64,000 nt of DNA. Origin: Mycolicibacterium arabiense. Its GTDB lineage: Bacteria > Actinomycetota > Actinomycetes > Mycobacteriales > Mycobacteriaceae. The position numbers and the translations under genes were made by a program. Where the stretch lies: the NCBI RefSeq assembly GCF_010731815.2, contig NZ_AP022593.1, positions 2,480,001 to 2,544,000 of the forward strand, written 5' to 3'. Shown here piece by piece: positions 26,737 to 36,005 of the stretch; position 1 is the stretch's first letter, and every line of letters starts with the position of its first letter. The notes under the pieces are model-generated. The model made no database searches. It was not told the origin of the DNA and saw only the letters and a program-made list of their open reading frames with translations.

Positions 26737-28404
26737 GTGACCAGTGACCACCGTGCGGCATCGGCATGTGCTCACCGCCCTCCCAATGCCCGCGGCAGCG
26801 GTGTAGTGCCACCCCGTGGGCATTCGGCATCCGACCTTCGTTGGCCTGCTCGAACTTTGGAAGCCGTGGGGCTTGCGGCCTTCATCGCGCTGTTCTTCCT
26901 CGTCCCCGATGGGGCCACGTCGTGGGTGCTCATCGCGAATCTCGCGACCTTCTACGCGTTGTTCCTCCGCGCAATCACCAACCCGGATCGTCTTCTGCCG
27001 CGGTTACCGAGCTACTTGACGGTGGAGGTGCTGTTCTTCGCCTATAGCTACCTCATCTTCTACTACCCCTACCAATTGTTCGTCTTGGGTGCGACGGATC
27101 TCAGGGTCAGCAGGTTTGTTTCGAACTCCTTCGTCGACGGTTCGAACAAGGCCATCACACTGACCACTATTGGCATGTTGGCATTCACGATCGGACACAG
27201 GATCTTGGGCAGAGCTGGTCGCCTCGGGGCCGATGACGCCGACCTAACGGAGCCCGATCGAGACGACGGGGGCCGGCGGTCGCTTTTCCGCCCCTTGGCC
27301 ATTGCGTCGAGCGCACTGCTCCTGATGCTCGTCGCGATCTACCTACTTGCCGGATGGCGGTCCGCGGGGGAGGGTCGGTACACCGGAACGACGACCAACG
27401 CCTTGGGCATCGAGGGCACCTCAACCGCCGTCCTGGTGCTGTGCATGATGGTCGCGGCACTCTGGGTATACGCAAGGGCGAACGCCCTCGATACGCCGCC
27501 CATCCTCGTGATCGGGTTGATGGTGACAGTTGGTTGGGCTGTGCGACTTCTGCTTCTTGGCGACCGCAACTCGTTCCTGCTGGTCGCGTTGGTACTGGTC
27601 GGGGGTTACTTCACCTTCGTACGTCGAGCCTCACTGATCGTGCTAGCCGGTTCATTCGGAGTATGGATGATCCTGTACTACGCGATTGAAGTGCTCCGAA
27701 CCATCCCCAACTGGTACCGCACAGGCAACTTCATGCAGGCACTCGAGTATTCCCAGTACCAACAGGGGGCGTCGGGCGAGAACAGTTTCAACGTCACCAC
27801 CATCACGCTGCGCGCCACCGTGGAGGTGGTCCCCGACGGTCATGACTTCATGTATGGCGTCTTGAAGGTCATCCAGGCTTCGTCGGCTATTCCGTTCAGC
27901 GGCAAGCTTTATCTCCCCTACCTCAAACCGGAGTACTCGAACTCGGCTGAGATGCTCACCGAGATACTGCTGGGCCGCCGCGCCACGTGGGGCACCGGCA
28001 CCAATGTCATCTCGGACTCCTACCTCGACTTCGGCGTATTGGGCGTGGTGGCAATCATGTTCGCTCTCGGACTGTCGGCGAGGGCGATCCGCAATTACGT
28101 GGCCCGTGACCCGTACGACCCCCACCGCGTGGTCATGTACTTGCTCGCACTGGCACTGTTCGCCGAACTTCCCCGCTACGCCATCGAAGTGCCAATCAGA
28201 TTCCTTGCCTGGGCGTTGATACTCAGCACGGTCATCAAAGCGACTGCAGGACGATTGCACAAACGGCGACGTCCAGGCAGCAGCGGCGCCCGTCCCAAGA
28301 CATCGACTACGACGGAGGAGTTCGTGTCCAGAAACGAACAGGGCCAGCGGCGCACGCCGTTCGTCGTGAAGTCAGCGGCCCATGAGGATCCGGGAAATGA
28401 GTAG
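26737..28404 (+). CDS. Wzy-like oligosaccharide repeat-unit polymerase
   Basis: A multi-pass membrane protein of about 555 residues, with roughly ten to twelve hydrophobic helices between residues ~45 and ~510 and a large loop around residues 330-420 (EVLRTIPNWYRTGNF, then the TGTNVISDSYLDFG segment). Topology and the loop pattern with Arg and WYR fit O-antigen/EPS polymerases (Wzy), whose primary sequences are poorly conserved. A disordered basic C-terminal tail follows. The GTG at 26737, 10 bp after the upstream stop, has GAGG 8 nt before it. It overlaps the next methyltransferase start. Confidence 0.8.
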   Translation: MTSDHRAASACAHRPPNARGSGVVPPRGHSASDLRWPARTLEAVGLAAFIALFFLVPDGATSWVLIANLATFYALFLRAITNPDRLLPRLPSYLTVEVLFFAYSYLIFYYPYQLFVLGATDLRVSRFVSNSFVDGSNKAITLTTIGMLAFTIGHRILGRAGRLGADDADLTEPDRDDGGRRSLFRPLAIASSALLLMLVAIYLLAGWRSAGEGRYTGTTTNALGIEGTSTAVLVLCMMVAALWVYARANALDTPPILVIGLMVTVGWAVRLLLLGDRNSFLLVALVLVGGYFTFVRRASLIVLAGSFGVWMILYYAIEVLRTIPNWYRTGNFMQALEYSQYQQGASGENSFNVTTITLRATVEVVPDGHDFMYGVLKVIQASSAIPFSGKLYLPYLKPEYSNSAEMLTEILLGRRATWGTGTNVISDSYLDFGVLGVVAIMFALGLSARAIRNYVARDPYDPHRVVMYLLALALFAELPRYAIEVPIRFLAWALILSTVIKATAGRLHKRRRPGSSGARPKTSTTTEEFVSRNEQGQRRTPFVVKSAAHEDPGNE

Positions 28405-29323
28405 CGCGCACCTGATGGCCGAATCGTGTCCCGCGTGCGGCGGGTCGCAGATGCGGGTGCTCAGCGAGCCCCGTCCACAGTACGTCGAGCGGTGCTCGTC
28501 GTGCGGCTCAGCGTTCTTTCACTTTGGCACCGCGGTCGCCGTGAGTCATAGCGACCAGTACAACGTCGAGGCCAACTATCAGCGCTACCTAGAGGCGGCC
28601 AACGAGACCTCGTGCACGCAGCGATTCGACGAGACGATCACCCGACTCGAGGAAATGCTCCGCGGCGTGGATCGGCCCGCGGTATTCGACATCGGTGCGG
28701 GTGGCGGCGACTTCTTGGCCATGGCAAGAGATCGCGGTTTTCGCATTCACGGGAACGAAGTGTCTCAGCCCGCCATCGACGCTTGCCGCGAACGCCATGG
28801 AATCGACCTGGCCTTGGGAGACGACCTCAGGTCATTGGCAGCGGACCTCCCCAGTTACGACGCGGTAACCATGTGGTGCGTCATCGCACACGTCGACGAT
28901 CCGGACGAGTTGTTGCGCGGGGCGCGAATGCTTCTGCGTCCGGGGGGAATACTGTTCTTCAGTACGCCGAGGTACTGCGCGATCGACTGGATTGCTCTTT
29001 GGTTGCGTCGGCTGACATTCGACAGGTATCGCCGGGTCTTCGATCGGCGGATCAACCATCTCCATCGACGCCAATACTCTCGCCGCGGGATGGAGGCCAT
29101 GTTGCGGCGAGAGCGGTTGATGCCAATCTCCGTCGAACCAGCCATAGGATACGGACTCCACATGGAGGAGTACCTTCGCTCCATCGGTCTCCCGAGCGCA
29201 GTCGCGAAGCCGATTGGAAGGGTCCTCGAGACCGGCGCCAACGTTGGGCTGCTGCCCCGAAACATCCTGAATGTCTACGCTCGCGCCATGGAATCGACGG
29301 AGACGGAGTTCGAGCAGCGCTGA
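28397..29323 (+). CDS. Zinc-ribbon SAM methyltransferase
   Basis: A 308-residue protein with an N-terminal zinc ribbon (CPACGG, then CSSCGSAFF about 30 residues later) joined to a class I methyltransferase. Motif I is VFDIGAGGGDF, motif II region AVTMWCVIAHVDDP, and the post-motif LLRPGGILFFSTP. Proteins with this ribbon-methyltransferase layout often methylate sugars or sugar nucleotides in glycan loci. The second ATG is used because AGGATCCGGGAA precedes it; the first ATG, 15 bases earlier, has no RBS. It overlaps the polymerase end by 8 bp and converges with the epimerase gene. Confidence 0.82.
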   Translation: MSSAHLMAESCPACGGSQMRVLSEPRPQYVERCSSCGSAFFHFGTAVAVSHSDQYNVEANYQRYLEAANETSCTQRFDETITRLEEMLRGVDRPAVFDIGAGGGDFLAMARDRGFRIHGNEVSQPAIDACRERHGIDLALGDDLRSLAADLPSYDAVTMWCVIAHVDDPDELLRGARMLLRPGGILFFSTPRYCAIDWIALWLRRLTFDRYRRVFDRRINHLHRRQYSRRGMEAMLRRERLMPISVEPAIGYGLHMEEYLRSIGLPSAVAKPIGRVLETGANVGLLPRNILNVYARAMESTETEFEQR

Positions 29324-29335
29324 GGTGACGACGCG

Positions 29336-30283
29336 TCAGCGAAGATCACTCTCAGCAGCCCATTTCAGCTGCCTTTCAATTCCTTCTCGCAAGCCCACGA
29401 CGGGCCGCCAACCAAGCACCGACCGGATAGCGGCAGTGTCGCCGCCCGTCCTGCGAACGTCGCCGGCCATGGCCTCGACCCGAGTGACCGTCAGTTCGGT
29501 ACTGGCGAGTTCGCGGAAGACGTCTAGGACTTCGTTGACCGAGGTGTAGGACCCGCCGGCAACGTTCAACACCGTCCCGGGCGTAACATCGCAGGTTGCG
29601 GCGAGTACGTTCGCTTCGACTACGTCATCGACGTAGGTGAAGTCGCGAACCTGTTCTCCGGAACCGAAGATGGTGATCTCGCTACCACGAACAGCCGCCT
29701 GAGCGAAACGTGTGAACGCCATATCCGGACGTTGGCCAGGACCATAAACCGTGAAGTACCGCAACGACACCGTTGGGATGTCGAAGCTTGATGCGTACAG
29801 GCTGCACAAGTGCTCGGCGGCAAGCTTCGTCACCCCATAGGGGCTGATCGGTTGCGGTCGGTCGGACTCGCTCGTCGGAAACCGCTCCGCATCGCCATAG
29901 ATCGACGACGACGACGCGAACACTAGACGCCGAAGAGACCTGCTATCTCGGCTCGCTTCCAACAGCTTTTGGGTAGCTTCGACGTTGCAGCGAGTGTAGG
30001 TCGCGAACTCATCACCCCAGGAGGAGCGCACACCGGGCTGCCCGGCGAGATGAAAGATCACGTCGACACCATCGAGGACGCCACGCAAATCGACTTCATT
30101 GAGGTCCGCCTCAACGAATTTCACGCCGGCGCGAACAGCCCCATCGGCGTTGGCACGCTTGAGCGCAACGTCGTAGTAGTCCGTGAACGAGTCGAGGCCG
30201 ACGACGTCGTGGTCGTCGTCCCGAAGCCGCTTCGCCAGGTGACTCCCCACGAATCCTGCCGCGCCAGTTACCAAGGCATGCAT
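29336..30283 (-). CDS. NAD-dependent sugar-nucleotide epimerase (GalE/SDR-like)
   Basis: A 315-residue extended short-chain dehydrogenase. [16 protein letters not shown] binds NAD, HLAGQPGVRSSW follows, SSSSIYG provides the catalytic Ser, and YGVTK the Tyr/Lys pair; YFTVYGPGQRPDMA and DFTYVDDVV are in the substrate domain. This is the UDP-glucose 4-epimerase / UDP-glucuronate 4-epimerase group, and the exact substrate cannot be set by eye. With a UDP-glucuronate/UDP-xylose enzyme in the same locus, UDP-GlcA or UDP-Xyl epimerisation is a reasonable guess. It is on the minus strand, opposite most of the locus. Confidence 0.88.
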   Translation of the reverse strand: MHALVTGAAGFVGSHLAKRLRDDDHDVVGLDSFTDYYDVALKRANADGAVRAGVKFVEADLNEVDLRGVLDGVDVIFHLAGQPGVRSSWGDEFATYTRCNVEATQKLLEASRDSRSLRRLVFASSSSIYGDAERFPTSESDRPQPISPYGVTKLAAEHLCSLYASSFDIPTVSLRYFTVYGPGQRPDMAFTRFAQAAVRGSEITIFGSGEQVRDFTYVDDVVEANVLAATCDVTPGTVLNVAGGSYTSVNEVLDVFRELASTELTVTRVEAMAGDVRRTGGDTAAIRSVLGWRPVVGLREGIERQLKWAAESDLR

Positions 30284-30420
30284 ACACCGACTCCCTCGCC
30301 CTCGTCATCGGGGTGGCCGTCACTACCGAATCATCGCCTTGGTAGTTACCCGAACCGAGCCCGCCCATCCAAGCGTCGACGATGCAACCCTACAGAGGAT
30401 GGCGCGAGGTTGGACGACCT

Positions 30421-31224
30421 TTACTCGCTGGCTTTCGAAGTCGTCAAGTACATGACCCGTGTGTTGCGATACATCCAGGCCGCCAACCGGATCAGGGGTG
30501 CAGGCAGCCCGGGGTAACCGAGCTTGAAGAGCACGCGCTGTCGGGAAGCGTCGCGCAGATTGACCGACAGACCGGCAGCCTCCAGCACGCGACGAATTTC
30601 GGCAGGACGGCGGTAGAACGTCTCGTGTTCGCTGTAGTCCGAGAAGATTCGGGTGCGTTCCGCCAGCGTCCATTCGGTGAAGTAGGGCGCCGTCCGGCCA
30701 GTGGCCAGCGCCAGCTTGATCGCCCCACGACGGAGTCTTCCCTTTGGCAACCAATGCACGGCCGGGGCACGAAGGTGGGGTTCCGTCCAGATCCACTTCG
30801 CGGGGAAGACATGCAGCCCGACGCCACCCGGTTTCGTTGTCCGTGCAACTTCTTTCGCGAGCTGCGCGAGGTCTGCGACATGCTCGAAGACCTGATCGGA
30901 TATGACGATGTCGAAGTGATCGTCCGGAAACGGGTAGACCTCACCCTCGAGCACCGCCAGTCGATCGGGCCCAAGATAGTCGCGACCGTTCGCCACGTAA
31001 TCGGCGCGGACATCGATGCCGAGCGCATCGAATCCCTGCTCGACGAGCCAGGCGACAGTGTCACCACGTCCACACCCGACGTCGAGCACTCGCAGCGATG
31101 ACCGCTGGCGGCCATCAGAGACCCTGAACAGCCAGTTCGCGATCGACGGCCCCGGATCGCTTGCCCCCTGTAGAGGGCTGAGTTTTACGTGGCCGTCGTG
31201 CTCGTTGAGGGACGGCAGGTCCAT
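30421..31224 (-). CDS. SAM-dependent methyltransferase of polysaccharide locus
   Basis: A 267-residue class I methyltransferase with motif I VLDVGCGRGDTVAWL near residue 45, the strand-2 acid in GIDVRADY, FDIVISDQVFEHVADL as the Methyltransf_11 core, and ARTTKPGGVGLHVFP as the post-motif. A basic, aromatic C-terminus suggests membrane contact. It precedes the epimerase on the same strand after a 137-bp gap with no gene. It could methylate a sugar or a polyprenyl-linked intermediate; this is inferred from position only. Confidence 0.85.
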   Translation of the reverse strand: MDLPSLNEHDGHVKLSPLQGASDPGPSIANWLFRVSDGRQRSSLRVLDVGCGRGDTVAWLVEQGFDALGIDVRADYVANGRDYLGPDRLAVLEGEVYPFPDDHFDIVISDQVFEHVADLAQLAKEVARTTKPGGVGLHVFPAKWIWTEPHLRAPAVHWLPKGRLRRGAIKLALATGRTAPYFTEWTLAERTRIFSDYSEHETFYRRPAEIRRVLEAAGLSVNLRDASRQRVLFKLGYPGLPAPLIRLAAWMYRNTRVMYLTTSKASE

Positions 31225-31320
31225 GAACCGTTCGTACCACGCACAGTGGCGAAAGACCAGGTGCTACAAGGTCGTCTGCATACCAGCGACACCGGGACGC
31301 CGGAACCCTATGCTTGCCTG

Positions 31321-32253
31321 ATGGCTCACAGGCGACCAGTCTCGAGTGGGCCCGACCCAGCGAGGCCCCGGTGGAGACTTCGATCCCAGGGCCAACCAGT
31401 CAAAACTGGCGGAAACCAGATCCGTCTCATCAAGTCGGTTCTGGCGATCGTCTGCACGGTGTTGCTGCTCGTCGGCTGTGGTGGCGATCGCAACGAAGAG
31501 ACCTTCGAGTATTCGTCCGTTGACTTCACGACGAAGCCGAACGGCGACCCACCACCGATCCTTGATTCCGGCGAGCCAGTGGACTACGTCCTTCAGTCCA
31601 TGAACGGACGCAAGCCACAGATCGTGGACGGCAGACTCGTACACGGGGAACTTCCCGCGCCGGGGGATTCGAGGAACTTCGCGAATTACTACCAGGCCCG
31701 GCTCGACGGCGACTGTCACGCTTACGGTGCCAGTTTCACCGTTGACGCGAGCGAGGGTACGGCTGGCCAGGGTTACACGACGCTAGCGGCATGGGCCGAC
31801 GTCTACGAGGCGGCAGGTCCGGTGCCAAAGACGCCTGGTCACATCACCTTCAGTACCACCACCGGTGCGTGGCAATGGTGGGTGAGCGATGGTGGCGGCA
31901 GCGGATCGCAGCACCTCAAGGTCGTCAAATCGGGGACATTCTCGCCCCCCGCCTTCGACGGCGCGACGGTGTGGGAGACCGCGGTGTTCCTCGATCCCGA
32001 TGCAGGCATCGCCTACCTCACGCTGCCAGGTGACGATGCGAAGACTGGATCACGGTTCGTGACACTCACCGACCGCGAGATCGCCGACGCTCTCGGGGCG
32101 GTTGACCTTCCCGCCACCACCATTGCCGACACCGTTTCGGGCTCCGACGTCGTGATGGTGGAGCACTATGCGAACAAGGGCACTGCCGAAACTGCTCGCT
32201 ATCCCGAGTTCTTGAGCATGTGGGCGTACTCGCAACGCCCGGCCAAGGGGTAG
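31321..32253 (+). CDS. Putative lipoprotein, unknown function
   Basis: A protein of about 310 residues with a basic N-terminal stretch, a hydrophobic core (SVLAIVCTVLLLVG) and a lipobox-like LLVGC, placing the lipidated Cys near residue 53. That is unusually far from the start, but no later ATG/GTG/TTG is in frame. The mature part is rich in beta-strand and aromatic motifs (TTTGAWQWWVSDGG, FDGATVWETAVFLDP) and resembles a jelly-roll carbohydrate-binding or lyase fold; this is an impression, not a domain match. It lies inside the polysaccharide locus, so a role in binding or trimming the polymer is plausible. Confidence 0.65.
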   Translation: MAHRRPVSSGPDPARPRWRLRSQGQPVKTGGNQIRLIKSVLAIVCTVLLLVGCGGDRNEETFEYSSVDFTTKPNGDPPPILDSGEPVDYVLQSMNGRKPQIVDGRLVHGELPAPGDSRNFANYYQARLDGDCHAYGASFTVDASEGTAGQGYTTLAAWADVYEAAGPVPKTPGHITFSTTTGAWQWWVSDGGGSGSQHLKVVKSGTFSPPAFDGATVWETAVFLDPDAGIAYLTLPGDDAKTGSRFVTLTDREIADALGAVDLPATTIADTVSGSDVVMVEHYANKGTAETARYPEFLSMWAYSQRPAKG

Positions 32254-32450
32254 CCGCCGATACTGCACCGACCGCGTTGGTCGGCCGGATACGAGGTGTC
32301 CGATAGAGCCCGGCCGACGTCTCCCGTGGGTAAAGTGTTGCCCCTGCGTATTTCGAGTCGGGCAGGAGCAATTCCTCGCTTGATGCAGCGGATCGTTCGC
32401 ATCACTGGCGCTTGATACCCGAGCGACATGACTTCGAGGAAGGACTGACC

Positions 32451-33119
32451 ATGACGCTTCGTTCAGCCTTGGTGGCCATCGTCGGTCTACTACCGGCTAG
32501 CCGTCTCAAGAACGCTGCGCTCCGCCGCATGGGGTGGACCATCGGCCACGACGTTCGAATCGGTTCATGCCTCGTCGTGGCGGTAGAGCAGGCACGCTTG
32601 AGCGACGGCGTCAGCATCGGACCGTTCAACGTGTTTCGGAATTTGGCCGGCCTCGAGTGCGGGGACGACGTTCGCCTAGGCCAGTGGAATTGGTTCACTG
32701 CATCGGGTCACATGCGGCAAGCGGGCGGGTCCGGAACGCTGACCTTGGGCCCACAATCATCGATCACGTCAAGGCATTACGTTGATTGCACCGGTGGTGT
32801 GCGGGTAGGCGCGTACAGCACGATCGCCGGCGAGCGATCGACCCTCCTCACTCACGGCATCTCCTGGGTGACCTCAGACCAGACCTATGACTCGATCGAG
32901 ATCGGTGAATATTGCCTGTTGTCTTCCAACGTGAACGTGACCCCGGGCTCAGTGGTGGGAGATCGCGTCGTCGTCGGGATGGGCGCGACCGTCGCAGGCA
33001 ATCTCGCCGAACCGGGTCTGTACGTTCAGCCACGCGCCGTGCTCGTCAAGCCCGACCTCACCGGGCAGTACTTTCAGCGACAACTGGGCAGTGTGACGAC
33101 CGTCCGGCCGCGCACGTGA
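32451..33119 (+). CDS. Left-handed beta-helix acyltransferase
   Basis: A 222-residue protein with hexapeptide-repeat (LbetaH) periodicity across nearly its whole length: IGHDVRIGSCLVV, LSDGVSIGPFNVF, CGDDVRLGQWNWF, VRVGAYSTIAGERS, IEIGEYCLLSSNVNVTPGSVVGDRVVVGMG. Such enzymes are trimeric and typically O- or N-acetylate sugars (WbbJ/NodL type). An N-terminal hydrophobic helix (ALVAIVGLLP) may bind the membrane. The ATG has GAGGAAGGA 6 nt upstream. It is followed closely by a glycosyltransferase and the flippase. Confidence 0.85.
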   Translation: MTLRSALVAIVGLLPASRLKNAALRRMGWTIGHDVRIGSCLVVAVEQARLSDGVSIGPFNVFRNLAGLECGDDVRLGQWNWFTASGHMRQAGGSGTLTLGPQSSITSRHYVDCTGGVRVGAYSTIAGERSTLLTHGISWVTSDQTYDSIEIGEYCLLSSNVNVTPGSVVGDRVVVGMGATVAGNLAEPGLYVQPRAVLVKPDLTGQYFQRQLGSVTTVRPRT

Positions 33120-33204
33120 CCCACCGCGACGACGAGGTCTGCCGAAGTTTCGGCTATCCCTCGAGCCGTATTCGTCATGACGCGCACCCTGCCGAAGGTT
33201 GCAG

Positions 33205-34332
33205 ATGAGGGTCTGCTTCTTCATCGCGAACCTCGGAGACGGGGGTGCACAACGACAATGCGTCGCGCTGCTGAACGCACTTCAGCACACGACGGAAATC
33301 GACTTGCACTTGATACTTCTCGGTCCTGGACAACACGAGTCCTCTCTCGAACTGGCTCGACTGCGCGTGCACCGCACCGAAGTGAGGAACTTCGCAGACC
33401 CCAGGTCGCTCGTCTTCGTGATCCGCACACTGCGCCGTCTTCGACCGGATCTACTGATTTCCTGGCTTCATCCGGCCGACATTTGGTCGTACGCGGCCAC
33501 CCGGGTAATTCGGCGAGTGCCCTGGGTGCTCACCGAGCGCGGGTCTACCTACCCCGACGAGGCGGTCTACAACGTCAGGAAACGCTTCGGCAGTCGTGGG
33601 GCCGCGGCGATCATCGCGAACTCACGCCCTGGCAGTGAGTTGTGGGAGTCCCTCGCACCCCGGGGCCGAGTGATGGTTATTCCCAACATGGTGCTCGAAT
33701 CCCAGTTGCCACCCGCAACTGCTGACGATGGAACACCATCGGTCGACTGCTTGTTCGTCGGCCGGCTCGAACGCCAGAAGAACGTCAGTGCGATGACCGC
33801 GGCGTTCACCCGATTCGCCGGGGTGCATCCACAATCCAAGCTCGTCGTCGTGGGAAGTGGAACACATGACCAAGACGTGAGACGAATCGCAGTGAGTGCC
33901 GGCATGGAAAGTCGGGTCCATTTGCTTGGGTTTCGGAGCGACGTACCAACACTGATGGCGGCTGCACGGGTGCTCCTGTCCTTCAGCCTCAACGAGGGCA
34001 TGCCAAACGTCGTGATGGAAGCCGTGGCAGTCGGCCTGCCGGCCGTCGTATCGGACATTCCGGAGCACCGGGCGCTGCTCGGGGCGGACTACCCGTTCTA
34101 CGTGCGCCTCGATGCGACCGCAGACGAAGCCGCGGAGGTCATCAGCGCAGCCTGGACGTCTGGGGCCGAGATGGTGGAGCATGCCTACTCATTCGCGCGC
34201 GGCGTCCTGAGAGCGTCGAGTCCAGACAGGGTCGTGGCAGCGTATGTCGATGCCTTCGCGGACGTCGTTGCAAGGGAGAACGATCGGGCGCTTCGACTGG
34301 ATCGAATCGGCCGGGGCCAGACTCGTTCATGA
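33205..34332 (+). CDS. GT4-family glycosyltransferase
   Basis: A 375-residue GT-B fold retaining glycosyltransferase. The N-terminal domain opens with CFFIANLGDGGAQRQ, a donor-site-like glycine motif; the C-terminal domain contains FVGRLERQKN, VVVGSG, LLGFRSDVPTLM and the E-x7-E motif in NEGMPNVVMEAVAVGLP. The ATG six bases after TTG is chosen because GAAGG abuts the TTG. It is expected to add one sugar to the lipid-linked repeat unit at the cytoplasmic membrane face. The linkage cannot be predicted. Confidence 0.9.
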   Translation: MRVCFFIANLGDGGAQRQCVALLNALQHTTEIDLHLILLGPGQHESSLELARLRVHRTEVRNFADPRSLVFVIRTLRRLRPDLLISWLHPADIWSYAATRVIRRVPWVLTERGSTYPDEAVYNVRKRFGSRGAAAIIANSRPGSELWESLAPRGRVMVIPNMVLESQLPPATADDGTPSVDCLFVGRLERQKNVSAMTAAFTRFAGVHPQSKLVVVGSGTHDQDVRRIAVSAGMESRVHLLGFRSDVPTLMAAARVLLSFSLNEGMPNVVMEAVAVGLPAVVSDIPEHRALLGADYPFYVRLDATADEAAEVISAAWTSGAEMVEHAYSFARGVLRASSPDRVVAAYVDAFADVVARENDRALRLDRIGRGQTRS

Positions 34333-34335
34333 CCG

Positions 34336-35871
34336 ATGCGGGGCGACGCCGGACCCCTCCGGCTGGCGTCGAGACCGGCGAAGACCAAGGCGTCTGTCGT
34401 GGACTCTGACACCCGTCGCAATCTCGGCGCTTACTACCTGAACTTCCTCGTCGTTGCGGCGGTGGGCTTCATCGTCAACCCCCTTCTGCTCGGCGCGCTC
34501 GGTCCCGTGATGTTCGGCGTATGGAGGTCGCTGCAGCGCTACCTCGACTTCGCGACGGTCGCGGACGGTCGCGCCGCGCAGGCCTTGAAGTGGATCGTGG
34601 CCAGCAGGACGACGCTTACCGATGCCGAGAGGCGTCGCGACGTGGGCGCAGCGGTCATCGTGTGGGTTCGATGGCTTCCCATGGCGGCTCTCGCAGCCGC
34701 GGCGTTGGCCTTTGCGACACCCCTGCTCATCAAGGGAATTCCGGACGACGCTCGCACCGTGGCGTACACCACCGCAGCGATCCTCGCTGCGAACACCGTC
34801 CTCGCCGGACTGCTCGCCATCCCCGACTCGGTTCTGGTCGGAGTCAACCAGGGCTACAAGTCGATGCTCGTCACGACGGCGGCCTTCGTCGTCAGCAACG
34901 GCGCGATCATCATCGTTGCGTTCTCCGGCGGTCCGTTGTGGTCGCTGGCCGTGATCGTGCTCGCGACCGCGGTCGTCAACGCTGCATGCACCCTATTGGT
35001 TGCCCGGCGTGCGGTGCCCTGGTGGGGCGTTTCACGGCCTACCAGGCCCGACCTGCGCAGGGTCCTCGGGTACAGCTCGTGGACGATCGGCTGGGTCTTG
35101 GTCGACAAGCTCTTCCTCACCTGCGAACTCATCGTTCTCAGCGTCATGGTCGGCGCCGTCGCGGTCACCCAGTACACCTTCACCACATTCGTGATGCAGT
35201 TCGTCCTGTCGATTGCACTCGTCACCGCTAGCGGGTTCATGCCCAAGCTTGGTTCTCAGCTTGGCGCAACGAAGATGACCGAGGCCGCCGAGTTGGCCAG
35301 ATCCGTCCGGCATTTGGTCATCGGAGTGGCAGTGCTCGGCAGCGGTGCCATTCTGGCGTTCAACGGGACGTTCGTCGCGCTGTGGGTCGGCAGTGATCAG
35401 TTCCTCGGCACGACCCTGAACGCTCTCTTCATCGTGGCCGGGCTGCAGCTGACCTTGATCCGGGTCGATGGACAGATCCTCGACGTCACGATGCGCATCG
35501 CGCCGAAGGTGTTGGTCGGATTGTTCAGTAGTGCAGGCGGAATCGCTGCCGGATGCATTGCGTTTGCGGTAAGCCAAGACATCGCCACAGCACTCGTCGC
35601 GATCATCGTCATGCGGCTCGTCAGCAACGTTGCCTACCCTGTCTTCGTGGGCCGTTCCATTCCGGGATCCGCTGTACCGTGGCCGCCCGTCATCCTTTCG
35701 GGTGTGCTTCTCATCGTCTCCTATGGCATCGGAGTGCTGACCCAGAGCGGTTCCTTTGCAGCCAATTCCGCACTAGCCGTGGGATGGATCGCCTTAGCCG
35801 GCATCGTGTCGTGGTGCGGGCTCCTGCCCAAGGCGACGGTCCGCGCCTTCATCGACCGGCGGTCCGGTTGA
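34336..35871 (+). CDS. Wzx-like polysaccharide flippase (MOP superfamily)
   Basis: A 511-residue membrane protein with about twelve to fourteen hydrophobic helices evenly spaced from residue ~30 to the end, the pattern of Wzx/MOP exporters that translocate undecaprenyl-linked oligosaccharides. The first helix carries LGAYYLNFLVVAAVGF and the loop after it LGPVMFGVWRSLQ. A later GTG (at 34399) with AAGG 8 nt upstream would trim 21 residues; both starts are possible. It is 3 bp after the glycosyltransferase stop, so cotranscribed. Confidence 0.85.
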   Translation: MRGDAGPLRLASRPAKTKASVVDSDTRRNLGAYYLNFLVVAAVGFIVNPLLLGALGPVMFGVWRSLQRYLDFATVADGRAAQALKWIVASRTTLTDAERRRDVGAAVIVWVRWLPMAALAAAALAFATPLLIKGIPDDARTVAYTTAAILAANTVLAGLLAIPDSVLVGVNQGYKSMLVTTAAFVVSNGAIIIVAFSGGPLWSLAVIVLATAVVNAACTLLVARRAVPWWGVSRPTRPDLRRVLGYSSWTIGWVLVDKLFLTCELIVLSVMVGAVAVTQYTFTTFVMQFVLSIALVTASGFMPKLGSQLGATKMTEAAELARSVRHLVIGVAVLGSGAILAFNGTFVALWVGSDQFLGTTLNALFIVAGLQLTLIRVDGQILDVTMRIAPKVLVGLFSSAGGIAAGCIAFAVSQDIATALVAIIVMRLVSNVAYPVFVGRSIPGSAVPWPPVILSGVLLIVSYGIGVLTQSGSFAANSALAVGWIALAGIVSWCGLLPKATVRAFIDRRSG

Positions 35872-36005
35872 CGCCCCACCATTCCGGCGACCGATGGGCA
35901 ACGGCGCACCGCCTTCGCAGGCGTATCGACGCCACGTGGGGGCCGATCTGCCCGACCCAAACCGTCGTTCAGTCCACCTCGGACGGGGCGGATAACTAGT
36001 GTGAT

